Shown: piece by piece, positions 1-10,010 of the stretch | Layout of the letters: each line of letters opens with the position of its first letter | Position numbering within the stretch: position 1 is the stretch's first letter | Assembly: GCA_964059195.1 (NCBI GenBank) | Contig: CAXKWD010000005.1 | Span: forward strand, 42,175,825-42,239,824 | Direction: 5' to 3' | Length of the DNA stretch: 64,000 nt | Source: Ectobius pallidus | Lineage: Eukaryota > Arthropoda > Insecta > Blattodea > Ectobiidae | The notes under the pieces: model-generated | Seen by the model: the letters and a program-made list of their open reading frames with translations, nothing else | The model's database searches: none | What the model was told of the DNA's origin: nothing | Position numbers and translations under genes: made by a program

Positions 1-1440
1 CCGCTTGCCCACAGGAGTCTGGAAAAAATATTGGTCTCTACGGAAGGCTCCCCACTACCACGCCCAGGTGGTCAGACTGTCCTCCACTGCTCCGTTTGCG
101 CTACACAAATTCAGTCCTACTACTTTTTGATCCTACCCTGTATGCATACACATTTTATAAGTCAAGCAAATTTTATTTTTCTCAAAGAAATGTAAATTAA
201 TATGATAGTCCTGATAAGTGATCTAAATTCGACAATTATGCTATGAATAAATAGAGATCATAAAGTATATACAGATACAATATTATACACCTTGAGTTTC
301 ATTTTCATGTGAGAAAGATATTGCAAAGCTTACTTAAAGAAGTGAAAAGTTCAGAAACGAAGAGTTATATCACTTTTGCAATATTATATCTGAGAAACCC
401 AGAAGCAATTTCTAAAGAAAAAGGGAAATTAACGCATGCTAACAAACATACTTTACTTAGAAACTTGTTTGGCGTTTCTAAATTAAAGTTCCAAAATTGA
501 TTTTTGTACACTTTTTTCAAATTCAGACCACTGCGAGTTGATGCCTACATTTCTGTTTAACATTAATCTTATTTAAAAAAATAAAGCACCAATTTTTGAT
601 GAGCATGTAGTTTTACTTTCAATATGTCAGACACAGTCACAGTACTGATAAGCTGGTTGATGCATAACACTGACCATTTATGAAAAAGAATTGCCAAGAG
701 TCCAAGACTGTGGAAAACGGTACAGTGGCTAAACAAAAAGGAATCTGAATTTAAGCCTCAAGGATGAGAGAAACAATAGATATAAACACACAGCACAAAA
801 AAAAACTGCACTTGCACACTTTTTTAGGACACAGGTCATGAATTTAAAGATGACATCAAATTACTAAAAGATTGCAAAGACCGAATAAATTGATAGCTTG
901 GGGAAAAAAATCTTTATTAAAAAAAAAACACAAAAACTAGTTGTTAAATTTTGAGATTCTAAAAGAAAAAACATCTCCAGGTTGATACAGCCTTCAGAGA
1001 CATCTAACAGTCAGTCAGTTGACCTTAGTCAAAAGTAGTCAGTTGACCTTAGCTAAAGATCCAGGAAAGTCACTGCAAACATGTTAACATGTAGAAGTAT
1101 ATGTAGATGTAGATATCTCGTCCTGTAGCTCCTGTATTGAACATGTCAGATCAAAATAGACATGCAAGTTATAACAACAAAATACAGAACTGTAAACTGC
1201 CAAACTTAAGCTGGAAATATTATGTAGTCATAAAGATGAGTGGTATTCAATTCAATGTTACAGCTGCTTGAAATCATAATTAAATGTAAGAAAAATATGT
1301 TTTTTAACCAGCCAGATATAAGCTATACATATATACATACGGGTGTGCTTGTGTATGTCCTCTCTATACACAGGTAAAATATTTCGGTGTTATTCATTAA
1401 CACCCTGTATATATATACGAGTATATATATAAAGACTTAC
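1..1440 (-). other. Probable intron downstream of the RNF13-like exon
   Basis: On the minus strand this stretch follows a strong splice donor (GTAAGT, 1435-1440) and is therefore read as intron of the RNF13-like gene, running off the left edge of the window. It is AT-rich with short poly-A runs. I see no second exon in it. A 63-codon open frame at 309-500 shows no recognisable family or splice context and I do not call it a gene. A short direct repeat (TCAGTTGACCTTAG, twice near 1014-1055) is the only structure noted. Confidence 0.5.
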
Positions 1441-1647
1441 CCTCAAACCCTCTAACTGAATGGGTTCTCCAAATTTGGCAGGAACATCTTTAAACACCAT
1501 TGCTGCTTCCTCACGGCTCTCAAGGTTGTAGACCAGTACATCTGCACCCACAAGGGCCACACCATGACTGAACAATGCCACACAGCTGGCAACAGCAACC
1601 ACATACAGTGCTGTAATATGCCGTGGCAAAGGGCACTGTGGGTACAT
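1441..1647 (-). CDS. First coding exon of an RNF13/Goliath-type E3 ubiquitin ligase (partial)
   Basis: The exon encodes 69 residues: a hydrophobic signal-peptide-like start (MYPQCPLPRH followed by a Val/Ala/Leu stretch) and the beginning of a lumenal protease-associated (PA) domain with the ADVLVYN...FG...EGL pattern. That pattern is shared by RNF13-family ligases (insect godzilla/goliath relatives). Family members are endosomal or lysosomal type I membrane proteins with a lumenal PA domain, one transmembrane helix and a cytosolic RING-H2 finger; the last two must lie in exons outside the window. The exon ends in phase 0 at a consensus donor (G|GTAAGT, 1440-1435). Upstream on the minus strand a polypyrimidine-AG acceptor at 1666-1667 precedes the ATG by 18 bases, so an upstream noncoding exon is expected at higher coordinates; I could not locate it. 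The family call rests on this short N-terminal match only. Confidence 0.72.
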
Positions 1648-1665
1648 GGTTTAGGCTACTACCAG
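1648..1665 (-). other. 5' UTR part of the RNF13-like exon
   Basis: Bases between the inferred splice acceptor (TTTTTTCAG read on the minus strand, ending at 1666) and the start codon at 1645-1647. The acceptor implies the transcription start is further upstream, beyond at least one intron. This is an inference from splice consensus only. Confidence 0.5.
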
Positions 1666-2488
1666 CTGAAAAAATACACAAATACAAAATTTGGATAAGA
1701 AAACTGTTATACATAAAATGCAGTTAGGAATTTAATATTCACAGAAAGAAAGAGCCAACTGGGCTTATCTAAAAATCATGGCCTCACAAGCAGTTAAAAC
1801 TGTGAAACTGTATTTTAAATACAGCGGGACGCTAATCCAGACTAGATGGGAGTATCAATATTACTGTATAGGTACTGTTCAGTACAAAAAATCCGTCCAG
1901 ATTAACCAGATGAGCGGGACTCTACTATAGCAAAGTTATGGGTGCCTTACATCTAGACCTGCATCAAAATAATACTGCCTATAGTTCGAAACAAGCTTCC
2001 AGCACATGGTATCAGCAATGGCAAACCACTACCGTATGGCAAATCCCATTTCACAAAGCATAACACTCACTAATGTTATTTAATATCTTATTTTTTCAAT
2101 TCTAAAAGAACTTTCTTTGTATGAACCTGTGACTTCATTGACTTTCCACTACTAAGACACAGTTTTTTTGTAAGTATTTACACCCAAGCAGGTCAGTTTG
2201 CCTCAATTGTAAATAATGTTTCATTTGAACAAACAGCCTCTAAATGTCATATGCAGGATTGGTTAGTTATATGGTTATTTAACGATGGGGATGTGCCAGT
2301 GTGCCAGAACTTTGTCCTGTAGGGGTTCTTTTGAAAACCTGTAAATCTACAGACACATTCCTGAATACCTGTCACATTCATAAATGGCATCGGGATTGAA
2401 CCCGCAACCTCAAGCAGAAAAAGCCAGTACCACATTCACTGCACTACCCAGGCCAACTCATCTGCAGAAGCAGAAGATTTGCTAAGTA
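1666..2488. other. No gene recognised
   Basis: AT-rich sequence, probably the first intron of the RNF13-like gene. Open frames here are short and have no recognisable family. Nothing further supported. Confidence 0.4.
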
Positions 2489-2847
2489 CAGTAGAACTCC
2501 AGTTTTCCGAGCTCCAACTATCCGGTTCTCCAATTATATGGACTGCTTTGAGGCCATAATCAAGTGGTTTTTGCTGCAGCAAGTATTCTGAAATCCTCTT
2601 TCCGGGCTGATTTTTTTTTTTTAAGAAAAAAAAAGTTTTAGTCACAAAATCGACAATTGGTCAGCAAAACAACTGACTCTAATAGATATGTTCAAGATGT
2701 GATATGTTATGTAAGTACAGTGCTGTACAATTTAGCTTTTTTTTTTAAAGAAATTACCTTTTTTTATTATTTATCCAACTGTCCAGATATTTGATTATCC
2801 GGATCGGGTTCAGTCTCAATTAATCCGGCTAATCGGAGTTGTATTCT
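2489..2847. mobile_element. pogo/Tigger-like MITE, copy A
   Basis: The left end reads CAGTAGAACTCCAG; the right end is a diverged inverse (CGGAGTTGTATTCTA). The interior has no transposase frame, only poly-A/T tracts and the phrase ATCCGG repeated towards both ends. A reverse-complement relative lies at 14708-15052 with the same internal order (AAACCACTTGA, GGCCTCAAAGC, CATCTTGAACATAT). CAGT-type termini next to TA suggest a pogo/Tigger (Tc1/mariner superfamily) origin. The family assignment is inferred from termini only. Confidence 0.6.
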
Positions 2848-3405
2848 AATATAATAGAAAATTATTAGAGAGATTCCATGAGTTAAAAAAACATTACTTT
2901 ATTTTGAAAAAATTTACTGAAATATCTTTCAATTTTGTGAATACAAGTGCAGTGTCTGTTGTGAAGTGAAGATATCCATTAATATATTGAGGAAAATCTC
3001 AATTTAACTTCCCACTTTTAAGGAATTCCTGCTTTAACTCTTTTAGTAACAAGCTCTGAGGGGAGCTTCTTGTTTCATCCTGATGACAAGCTTTATTGTT
3101 CACCAGACAAGAGAGATTCTACAAACAGTGCCTGGCTTATAACTACCCTTCAGAGAATTCTTTCGAAAAAATGTTTTGAATAATAGTTTTAGCTCTTCGT
3201 CTAAGCAGCCTGCGTACAAAATTTAAACAAAATCGTTAGAGCCGTTTTTGAGAAAATCGCGCAAAACTAAATTTTCTTCAAATAAAGTCCCTTTAAAATA
3301 AGAGAAAGTTGTTGCCAATCTTCGTGTCACATCCCCAGAAGGTACCTAACTTGAATACAATTATTTTTTTCACACGATTTTCCGTTATGGAGCTAGGCTA
3401 TTCAC

Positions 3406-3440
<35 letters not shown>

Positions 3441-3740
3441 GAGACATGTTTCTGAAAATAGTACATTTGGATTCAGGGGACCTCAAAACATGTATTTATG
3501 TTAGAAGCTGTTCCATTTCAGTTGAACATGAGCTAGAAATCTTGTCCAGGACAGGAAGGAACGATATATTTTATACTGAGTATACATAGCAGTGGAAGTA
3601 CATGGAAAACATGTGGTTTAGAAAATCAATATTCCCTCCCCCAAGAGTGAAGAATTTTTCTCTACTGCACATCCTAGGTCGTGCTTCAAGAACAATGGAA
3701 TGGCTTCTAAAAACTTAACTTAGAATTTTGAGGTCGAACA
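2848..3740. other. Spacer with a possible LINE (RTE-type) 3' tail
   Basis: Bases about 3205-3440 read like the 3' end common to insect RTE-type LINEs: a phrase of the type GTACAAAATTTAAACAAAATCG...GCCGTTTTTGAGAAAATCG, then a run of CACATA repeats. No coding frame accompanies it. The rest is featureless. Confidence 0.35.
3403..3440. repeat. Microsatellite (CACATA)n
   Basis: About five CACATA units grading into CACACA. It may be the simple-repeat tail of the LINE 3' end inferred just upstream. Confidence 0.85.
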
Positions 3741-3754
3741 CAATACTTCCTCTA

Positions 3755-4072
3755 AACTAAACTAAACTCCGTGGCGCTACATCCCTGGAGGGACTTGGCC
3801 TACCACCCGACCGCTGCGTCATTTCCCGTAGGCAGACGGCAGGATTGGGGGGCATGTGGTCAGCATGCCGACACCCACGGCCGTGAATGGTGGTTTTCTT
3901 GACCGGAGCCGCTACTTCTCTATCAAGTAGCTCCTCAATTTTGAATCACGAGGCTGAGTGCACCCCTACCAGACCTCCCTACCTCAGAAAAATCCGAGGA
4001 GGTACCGGGAATCGAACCCAGGCCGACGGATCTGTAGTCAGCGACGCTAACCACAAGACCACGCCGGCGGAC
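3755..4072 (-). mobile_element. tRNA-derived SINE, copy 1
   Basis: Read on the minus strand the element begins GTCCGCCGGCGTGGTCTTG and has a pol III A box (TGGTCTTGTGGTTAGCG) and B box (GGGTTCGATTCCCGG). It ends in (GTTTA)n. It is flanked by a perfect 14-bp target duplication, CAATACTTCCTCTA, at 3741-3754 and 4073-4086. A nearly identical copy in the opposite orientation lies at 39136-39460. Open frames through it are antisense shadows. Confidence 0.93.
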
Positions 4073-4086
4073 CAATACTTCCTCTA

Positions 4087-5282
4087 CCTAAAGTATATAC
4101 GATATGGGCAGAGGAAGTAATAATATAGGCTTACGGAAGATTTGTTGTAAGTATAAAGAAGAGTCATAGCAGAACATGCTTCATCATCTCAGGTTGCAAA
4201 ATATAAGAGAGATAAGCAATTTAAAAGTGGAGAAATAGCTATGGTCCTAATATTAAATGTACTTAACACATTTGTGGTAAAGTTCACTCAAATTTCAATC
4301 CATGACATCAGAATTCACTAGTCCTTAAGGTAGTGACTCCCATATCAGGAAAGTGTTGAAAGTACAATGTAAAAGTATGTGAAATCAGGAATTTACAAAA
4401 TTTTGCATGTTTTTTCATAACAAAGATCTCCCTATATTAAGAAAGGTGTTGTCACCAGTAAATACTGACCCTGATCTTTCCACTTTAAACGATCATCCCT
4501 CTAAAAATTAATGACTGAAATTGGTTTTGAATTTGTTAATTGAAAGCAATAGTGGACCAAGATGATACGATTTTGTCCCCAGGCATTATTTTCATCTGAT
4601 AAGAGAATTAAGATGAAGGGAATGAAAATATGAAACTTGGGTTAATGCAGGACACCCAACATTAAAAGTATGGAGTGACAATACCATAAAATCATAGAAT
4701 ATTAAGAAAGGTGTTGTCACCAGTAAATAATGATCCTGATCTTCCCACTTTAAACGATCATCCCTCTACAAATTAATGATTGAAACTGGTTTTGAATTCA
4801 CTAATTAAAAGCGATAGTAGTGCTATAGTGGATCAAGATGATACGATTTTGTCCCCAGGCATTATTTTCATCTGATAAGAGAATTAAGATGAAGGGAATG
4901 AAAATATCAAACTTGAGTTAATGCAGGCCACCCAACATTAAAAGTATGGAGTAACAATACCATAAAATCATAGAAGTGGGAAAAGATTATAATTATTTTG
5001 CATATAAGAAATGATGATGGCCTATTAATGTGAGTATGCTTTGCTTTTCATATTGTAAATGAGGAATAATTATGTCATTTATCTATGTATTTCACTTTAT
5101 TATATATCAAGCAGGTACTCATGGCTCCGCCTGCAATTATTTAGGTAAATGCTAGATGTTTTATTAAATAATTTATTTAACAGAAAAATAATTAAAACAG
5201 TATCTAAAGAAGGATGTAACTGAAACCTGTGTACTATCAGTACTATTATATGGATGCTAACACAGTCTATGCTCCAAATATG
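4087..5282. other. Noncoding spacer around the 265-bp duplication
   Basis: Apart from the tandem duplication at 4435-4976 I recognise nothing in this interval. Confidence 0.5.
4435..4976. repeat. Tandem duplication, about 265-bp unit, two copies
   Basis: The unit starting TATTAAGAAAGGTGTTGTCA at 4435 recurs at 4700 with the same order of landmarks (TGTCCCCAGGCATTATTTTC, ACCCAACATTAAAAGTATGG). The second unit has a small insertion and scattered substitutions, so the event is not very recent. No coding content. Confidence 0.9.
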
Positions 5283-5625
5283 ACAGCATTAAGATGAAGA
5301 GGAAAGTATTGCATGTAACAAGACGGGACAGGATGACAAATGAGGAAAATAAGAAAGAAAACACTGCTGCATGGGCGGAACAGCTGAAATGGAGATGGGG
5401 AGGGCACGTTGCCAGAATGCATCACTGCCGATGGACCCAGCGAACAACAGTGTGGGACCCGAGAATGGGACTAGGAATGGCAGGGAGACCGAAGACACGG
5501 TGGGGAGGTTACTTCTAACAGGCAGTAGGAACACTGTGGACGAGACATGCCAGGGACAGACTTACGTAGAAAACACTGGAAAGAGCAGCCACCCAAGATG
5601 TGTAACTTCAATATTTACTACATAG
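5283..5625 (+). pseudogene. C-terminal end of a LINE ORF2 (RTE-like), decayed
   Basis: The frame from 5294 gives the C-terminal phrase common to RTE-type LINE ORF2 proteins: WRWGGHVARM, then RWT(Q)RTTVWDPR and GRPKTRWGGYF. After a stop near 5518, another frame continues with TRHARDRLTWKTLE-like residues, so there is at least one frameshift. The RT and endonuclease domains are absent, as expected for a 5'-truncated insertion. The clade is inferred from this tail only. Confidence 0.75.
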
Positions 5626-6280
5626 TGATTGTGTTAATTGGTAGGGATAGTGCTAAGTTAACTTGCGACACTGAAGACTTAGATAACTTGAGGGCTTAGA
5701 ATAAGCAGTAGGATTTAAGTGAGCAAATTAGTTGTTAAGTGTGGTGGTATGATCAAGACAACCCACTAAACAACAGTAAAAGAACACGAGGCTCTTAGGA
5801 TTTGCTACCGTAACGTGATCCTAGCAGCAACTCCCAGCATCAGCAGGAGACTTTTGCCCTTAAGGGATTTATTAGCTACTTATTTATTTATTGACACTGA
5901 CATTTTTACATAAACTGTATGAATTACATAATTTCATTATTAATAAAATGAATAAAATTTATCTTGAGCTGTCATACAGGCATACAGATGTGAAATTAAA
6001 TGATTAAAACATACCACAGATTCTTGCACCTTACCCAAATCATGCATAACAATTAAAACGGTTGATAATTAAAAAGGTAAGAACCCTGCTTCAAGGTGCA
6101 TTTAATGATTAAAGTGCCCCGCCTGGGGAAAAAATGCCTCAGATTCAAGTTCCCTAGACCAAAAAACCCCCATATATTGGGTTTTGTCCAAATCATTCAA
6201 AGTTTTCCCATTTAGGCATTCATTCATGATCCCCTTCTGTCTACCTACATAAAAAAAATCAGATCTCTGCAAGTCGTAAA
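5626..6280. other. Noncoding spacer
   Basis: AT-rich sequence. I see no coding frame and no repeat boundary. The left edge of the adjoining PLE fragment is not sharply defined and may fall here. Confidence 0.4.
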
Positions 6281-6414
6281 AAACTAATCAAGATATCAAC
6301 CGAGCAAGCCCACCTTCACAATTGAATACGGTATTGTAAGATTTGAGGCTTTCCTGGCGAATCTTATGTAGAAAATCTTCTCGGGTTTGCAGCCAGGTGA
6401 GAAGTTTGTTGTGG

Positions 6415-6455
6415 TCCAACGTTTCCGAGGCTGACGCTGCCTCCATCCTCAGGGA
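6415..6455 (-). ncRNA. Hammerhead-like ribozyme core in the PLE 3' region
   Basis: Read on the minus strand: CUGAGGA (6446-6452), a stem-loop pairing GAGGC with GCCUC, GAAA (6422-6425), a minimal ACGU stem III, U17, and a 3-bp stem I (UCC with GGA). The layout equals that of the hammerheads at 10072-10116 and 17890-17930. A G-G apposition at the base of stem II and the very short stem I make activity uncertain. PLE-encoded hammerheads are an established phenomenon; this instance is seen by eye only. Confidence 0.5.
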
Positions 6456-6523
6456 ATCTGAAGTGTCGAGTTTTGACATGTAGGGGAAATATATACCAAC
6501 CCGAGTTGGGCGGAGTCGACCAA

Positions 6524-7414
6524 TCAGGGAGCAGCTGTTCTGTTTTCGGTCCTTTTCCGGGCCAAAATGTTCCTTTTATCTTTCAGGTCCTGAATGCATT
6601 TGTTCCAGGCCTGGTTGATGGTGAAACCTTCATCCCTGTTGAAGTTTGTGTCTTCCAGTCTAATTTCAATTGCCTCTCTGATGATCTGGTCCCAATAGCG
6701 TGTTGTCTTGGCAAGTACTGTTGTGTTTTTAAATTCTATCCTATGGCCCGGTCCATAATTAATGGTGTGGTCTGCAACTGCTGATTTGTCCGGGTAGAAG
6801 AGTCTAATGCACCTCTCGTGTTCTTTGCAGCGCTGTTCAATTGTGCGCGAAGTCTGTCCGATGTAGGCTTTACCGCATTCACACGGGATGCGATAAACAC
6901 CCGGAGTTCTGAGTCCCATGTTGTCTTTCACTGGTCGTAGGAGGTTCTTAATTTTGGGGGGTGGCATGGACACTGTACGGATCTGGTGTTTCATTAGAAT
7001 CCTTTCTAGCTTCCTGGACAGGTTTCCAAAGTATGGCAGGTAGGCAGTTCTAGTCTTTTCTCTTTGGTCGGTGGTTTCCTGAAAGCCGGTCCTTTTCAGG
7101 GCCAGTCGGATTTCAGCGTCCCGGTACCCATTCTGTTTGAAGGTCTTCTTAAGATGATTTATTTCCCCGGGTAGGCTGTCTATGTCTGAGATGGCGAGAG
7201 CTCTGTTGGTAAGTGTATGAAGAACACTCCTGCGTTGGGCTGGGTGGTGGTGACTGTTGCCGTTAAGGTAGAGATCGGTGTGTGTAGGTTTCCTGTAGAC
7301 TCTATGTCCTAGAGTTCCATCCGGTTTCCTCTGGATTAAAATGTCCAGAAACGGAAGACAGCCATCTTTTTCCATTTCCATGGTGAAGAATACGGTATTG
7401 TTCATCGGTAGCAT
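6524..7414 (-). CDS. PLE polyprotein fragment: RT C-terminus plus GIY-YIG endonuclease
   Basis: About 296 codons are open. The N-terminal part (LPFLDILIQRK...GHRVYRKPTHTDLYL) is the segment that follows the catalytic YxDD in PLE reverse transcriptases. The C-terminal part carries the GIY-YIG nuclease signature (GVYRIPCECGKAYIGQTSR, then QRCKEHERC) and a downstream IREAIEIRLE helix. PLEs use this nuclease to nick the target during target-primed integration. The catalytic RT motif itself is lost by 5' truncation, so the fragment cannot support retrotransposition although its frame is intact. It belongs to a different PLE lineage from the element at 17.2-21.2 kb. Confidence 0.85.
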   Translation of the reverse strand: MLPMNNTVFFTMEMEKDGCLPFLDILIQRKPDGTLGHRVYRKPTHTDLYLNGNSHHHPAQRRSVLHTLTNRALAISDIDSLPGEINHLKKTFKQNGYRDAEIRLALKRTGFQETTDQREKTRTAYLPYFGNLSRKLERILMKHQIRTVSMPPPKIKNLLRPVKDNMGLRTPGVYRIPCECGKAYIGQTSRTIEQRCKEHERCIRLFYPDKSAVADHTINYGPGHRIEFKNTTVLAKTTRYWDQIIREAIEIRLEDTNFNRDEGFTINQAWNKCIQDLKDKRNILARKRTENRTAAP

Positions 7415-7514
7415 TGGATGTACACGGAAACAAGTTAAAATATTATATTAGATTAAATGTCAATGTAGTCTTTTCAACCTTCATATCAACAATTCTCTCA
7501 ACTGTTTACTATTA

Positions 7515-8464
7515 GAGAGTTTTTGCCATAGCGTGTTGTCGGATACAGTACACACTAATGTCATGTGATCGAATACAGTAAATGGAATAACGTCTTGTGC
7601 TAGGACGGAGTTTTTGCCAGCGTAAATTGATACAATACAATAAAGGTAACATAGAAAATGGAGGAACTGCTTCAGATTGCTGCACTTGGAGGTTCTAACA
7701 ATGACTTATTGGAGGATATGATACCAAATTGTTCCCCAAATGTGATAGGCCCATGAATAAATTTAATTATCCATTGTTTCTGTTGTAAGCCTACAGATAT
7801 ATGATTCCTTAGCACCTCATAACAGGATATAAATATTAACATAACCTCAAAATGGGATTTTAATCAGAAAAATATGTTAACATGTAAAAATTTATCAACA
7901 CTGCTACGTAAGTTTATTGAAATGTGTCTGGGTATGTTATAAGCATTAAATTATCTGCAATGGTTTATTATACTAGAAATAATTGAGCCTATAAATACAC
8001 ATCATTGAACCAGTAACCTCATGCAAGAGAATCAAGTTGTTATTTATTTTAACCTTTACAAGGCTGAATTTATACAATAATATAAATGAGAAAATATAAG
8101 TGGGATCAAAGTTTGAAATCAATAAAGAGAATTGCAGTAGAATAACTGGTTCCTATGTATTACAGTCGAACGCTAGAAAATTCTCACAATTTTACATGTA
8201 GCTTTACTCTATAAATATATTTCTGATTTTATACAGTTTTTGAATGGACGAACTTATGTGTCAGTAGCAGTGAAAAGGTTAAAGCTAAGTCTTTCCTGTT
8301 TTTCGGAATTCATGTCTATTACCATAAAGCTTCGTGCTAATCATTCCGAAATAATGTGTCACCTTATCAGATATAGCGTCACGGAAAACCGGCGCATGCG
8401 CAGAGCATCAATCACATGACTTTAACGTTTACAGTAACTCAATGTAAGCTGGGCAAAAACTCCC
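7515..8464. mobile_element. Degenerate DNA transposon with terminal inverted repeats
   Basis: The left end (GAGAGTTTTTGCCATAGC, then GTCATGTGAT 45 bases in) and the inverse of the right end (GGGAGTTTTTGCCCAGC, then GTCATGTGAT) share spaced blocks, which indicates diverged TIRs of about 70 bp. A short frame at 7658 (MEELLQIAALGGS...) stops after about 32 codons; its start resembles PIF/Harbinger-type N-termini but is too short to assign. Target duplication not resolved. Confidence 0.45.
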
Positions 8465-8793
8465 TATTTTGTTTGCATTTTGCACATTAAAAGCATTATG
8501 AAACGCACGATTTGGTGGCCAGTGGCATTTTTCACAAGATAGTGGGGCTATTAGAATAGTTGCGTGACAATAAAAGGGTTAAGGAATAAAATTTAAAATC
8601 CATCATAATCATCCTAAAAGGAATATTCCTGCTTTTAAGAACTGTATTTTAAAGAAATCCTGCTACTAAGGAAAATTGACAAATGCATACGCCATAATAG
8701 TGAATTTTTAATGTGTGAAACAAATCTCACTCAATGGACACAGAAAAAGAGAAGACACTTTTCGAAAATGCTGCCGCCTTCAAATACTGTAAA

Positions 8794-9898
8794 GCTCCTT
8801 GTACATTTTCAAATTTTCATCAAATTCAGTACTTTGCTAGACTTGTAAAGACTCTTCAACATTTGGGGTAAATTTTCTTGTCAAACAGCCTTCAATACTT
8901 GAATAAAAGTCTTGTAAATTCTTCTTAAATCATCAAAAAATTTTCAAATCTGAAGGAATTTACCAAAAAATTACCCAGAGGGCATAAACAAACATGCCTC
9001 AGACAAATGGATGCAACTGTCAATCATTCTATCTCCCATTTCATGAATTTTTATCTCCTCTTGCATGGTGTTATTTAAAATTAAATTGAGTTGTTAATGA
9101 GAATATTATAGGAGAAAAATTCCTCCGGCACTGGGACTTGAACCCAGGATCTTTGGCTATTCATGCCATTGCTCTACCAACCTCTCCTATGAGAGGTTCC
9201 ATCTGGCGCTGTGAATTGAGCTCCGGCTTAGCTCAGTTGGTAGAGCAATGGTGCGAATAGCCAAAGGTCCTGGGTTCAAGTCCCAGTGCCGGAGGAATTT
9301 TTCTCCTATAATATTCTCATGTAGTGTCCAACAGAGACATTAATCTGTGGTACATGAATGCTTATATATCTATGAGTTGTTAATGTTATTAGTAAAACTA
9401 ACTTTAGTCACTGACTGGGTGATGTTGAATAAGTGTCACTACCTAATAATACAGACGAGAATGAACTGTATTTGTTCTCTAGACTTGTGCCATAACTTTG
9501 CCTGATTAAACCTTTATAAACGAAGGTTTACTTTTACAACATCCTCCACTCTTTATACTTTTTGAAGAGCTATTTATTTGATTTTTTATGATTATAGCAA
9601 ATACACTAAATTAAGTGAGGTTAAGTAAAGAGGTACTAAGTAAGGATTAGTAAAGTTCAGTACTTGTTATCTGAGGCTAAGCAAATGGGTATTTGATGAT
9701 TTAGGCTAGATCTATTTCTATTTTGGTCTTCCTTCAATACCTACAATTGCTTAGTTGTCCTCCAGATTGTGTTTAATTCTAGAAAATCTTGCTAGATGAT
9801 GTAAACCCTTTTCAAGTATTCTCAAATTCTGTCAAATATTTGACAAGTTTTCTTGGGAAGTCTTGAATTGGAAGAAAAACTTGAAGTGTACAAGGAGC
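8794..9898. mobile_element. TIR element (GCTCCTTGTACA ends), noncoding
   Basis: GCTCCTTGTACATTTTCAA at 8794 is mirrored by CTTGAAGTGTACAAGGAGC ending at 9898, with further weak inverted similarity inside. The interior has no coding frame and hosts the tRNA-like foldback at 9100-9372. Superfamily unknown; a MITE is the simplest reading. Confidence 0.45.
9100..9372. mobile_element. tRNA-like foldback element
   Basis: An inverted pair of tRNA-like heads (antisense about 9123-9182, sense 9221-9294) sits within longer arms (GAGAATATTATAGGAG ... CTCCTATAATATTCTC). A one-sided tail of about 50 bp follows (9322-9372). The whole unit is bounded by a 13-bp direct repeat, TGAGTTGTTAATG, at 9087-9099 and 9373-9385. 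The sense head is 74 nt with acceptor arms CTCCGGC/GCCGGAG, a D arm AGCTCAGTTGGTAGAGCA and a T arm CTGGGTTCAAGTCCCAG. Its anticodon arm is imperfect, so this is a mobile tRNA derivative rather than a functional tRNA gene. Confidence 0.75.
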
Positions 9899-10010
9899 AT
9901 AAACTCGACTGCAAAGAGAAAACCACACCTTATCAATACCCAGAATACGATTAATAGATACATTGGCATAGGGGTCATTCTCCAGAAAAGGGCAGATTTC
10001 AGTGTTAGAA

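Larger units (their letters stand above)
6281..7440 (-). mobile_element. 5'-truncated Penelope-like element (PLE), copy 2
   Basis: A minus-strand insertion retaining the C-terminal third of a PLE polyprotein (6524-7414) and its 3' region (about 6281-6523). The 3' region contains a hammerhead-like motif at 6415-6455. The RT palm and everything 5' of it are missing. No target duplication could be assigned, so the outer boundaries are approximate. Confidence 0.8.

Noticed and set aside
309..500. 63-codon open frame (MRKILQSLLKEV...)
   Set aside because: No family resemblance, no splice signals fitting the neighbouring gene, AT-rich; length is within chance expectation.
3887..4120. 77-codon frame over SINE copy 1
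   Set aside because: Lies within the SINE and recurs in antisense of copy 2; noncoding repeat.
6473..6784. 103-codon plus-strand frame over the truncated PLE
   Set aside because: Exactly antisense to the conserved GIY-YIG coding sequence; a shadow.
7658..7756. Small gene MEELLQIAALGGSNNDLLED...
   Set aside because: Only about 32 codons within a degenerate TIR element; probably the remnant of a transposase start, not an independent gene.
8392..8401. NRF1-type promoter motif GCGCATGCGC
   Set aside because: A single site inside a transposon terminus with no transcript start, CpG island or gene nearby; most likely coincidental.
9221..9294. Functional tRNA gene
   Set aside because: Acceptor, D and T arms are good, but the anticodon arm is mismatched and lacks T33, and the unit lies in a mobile foldback with a target duplication.
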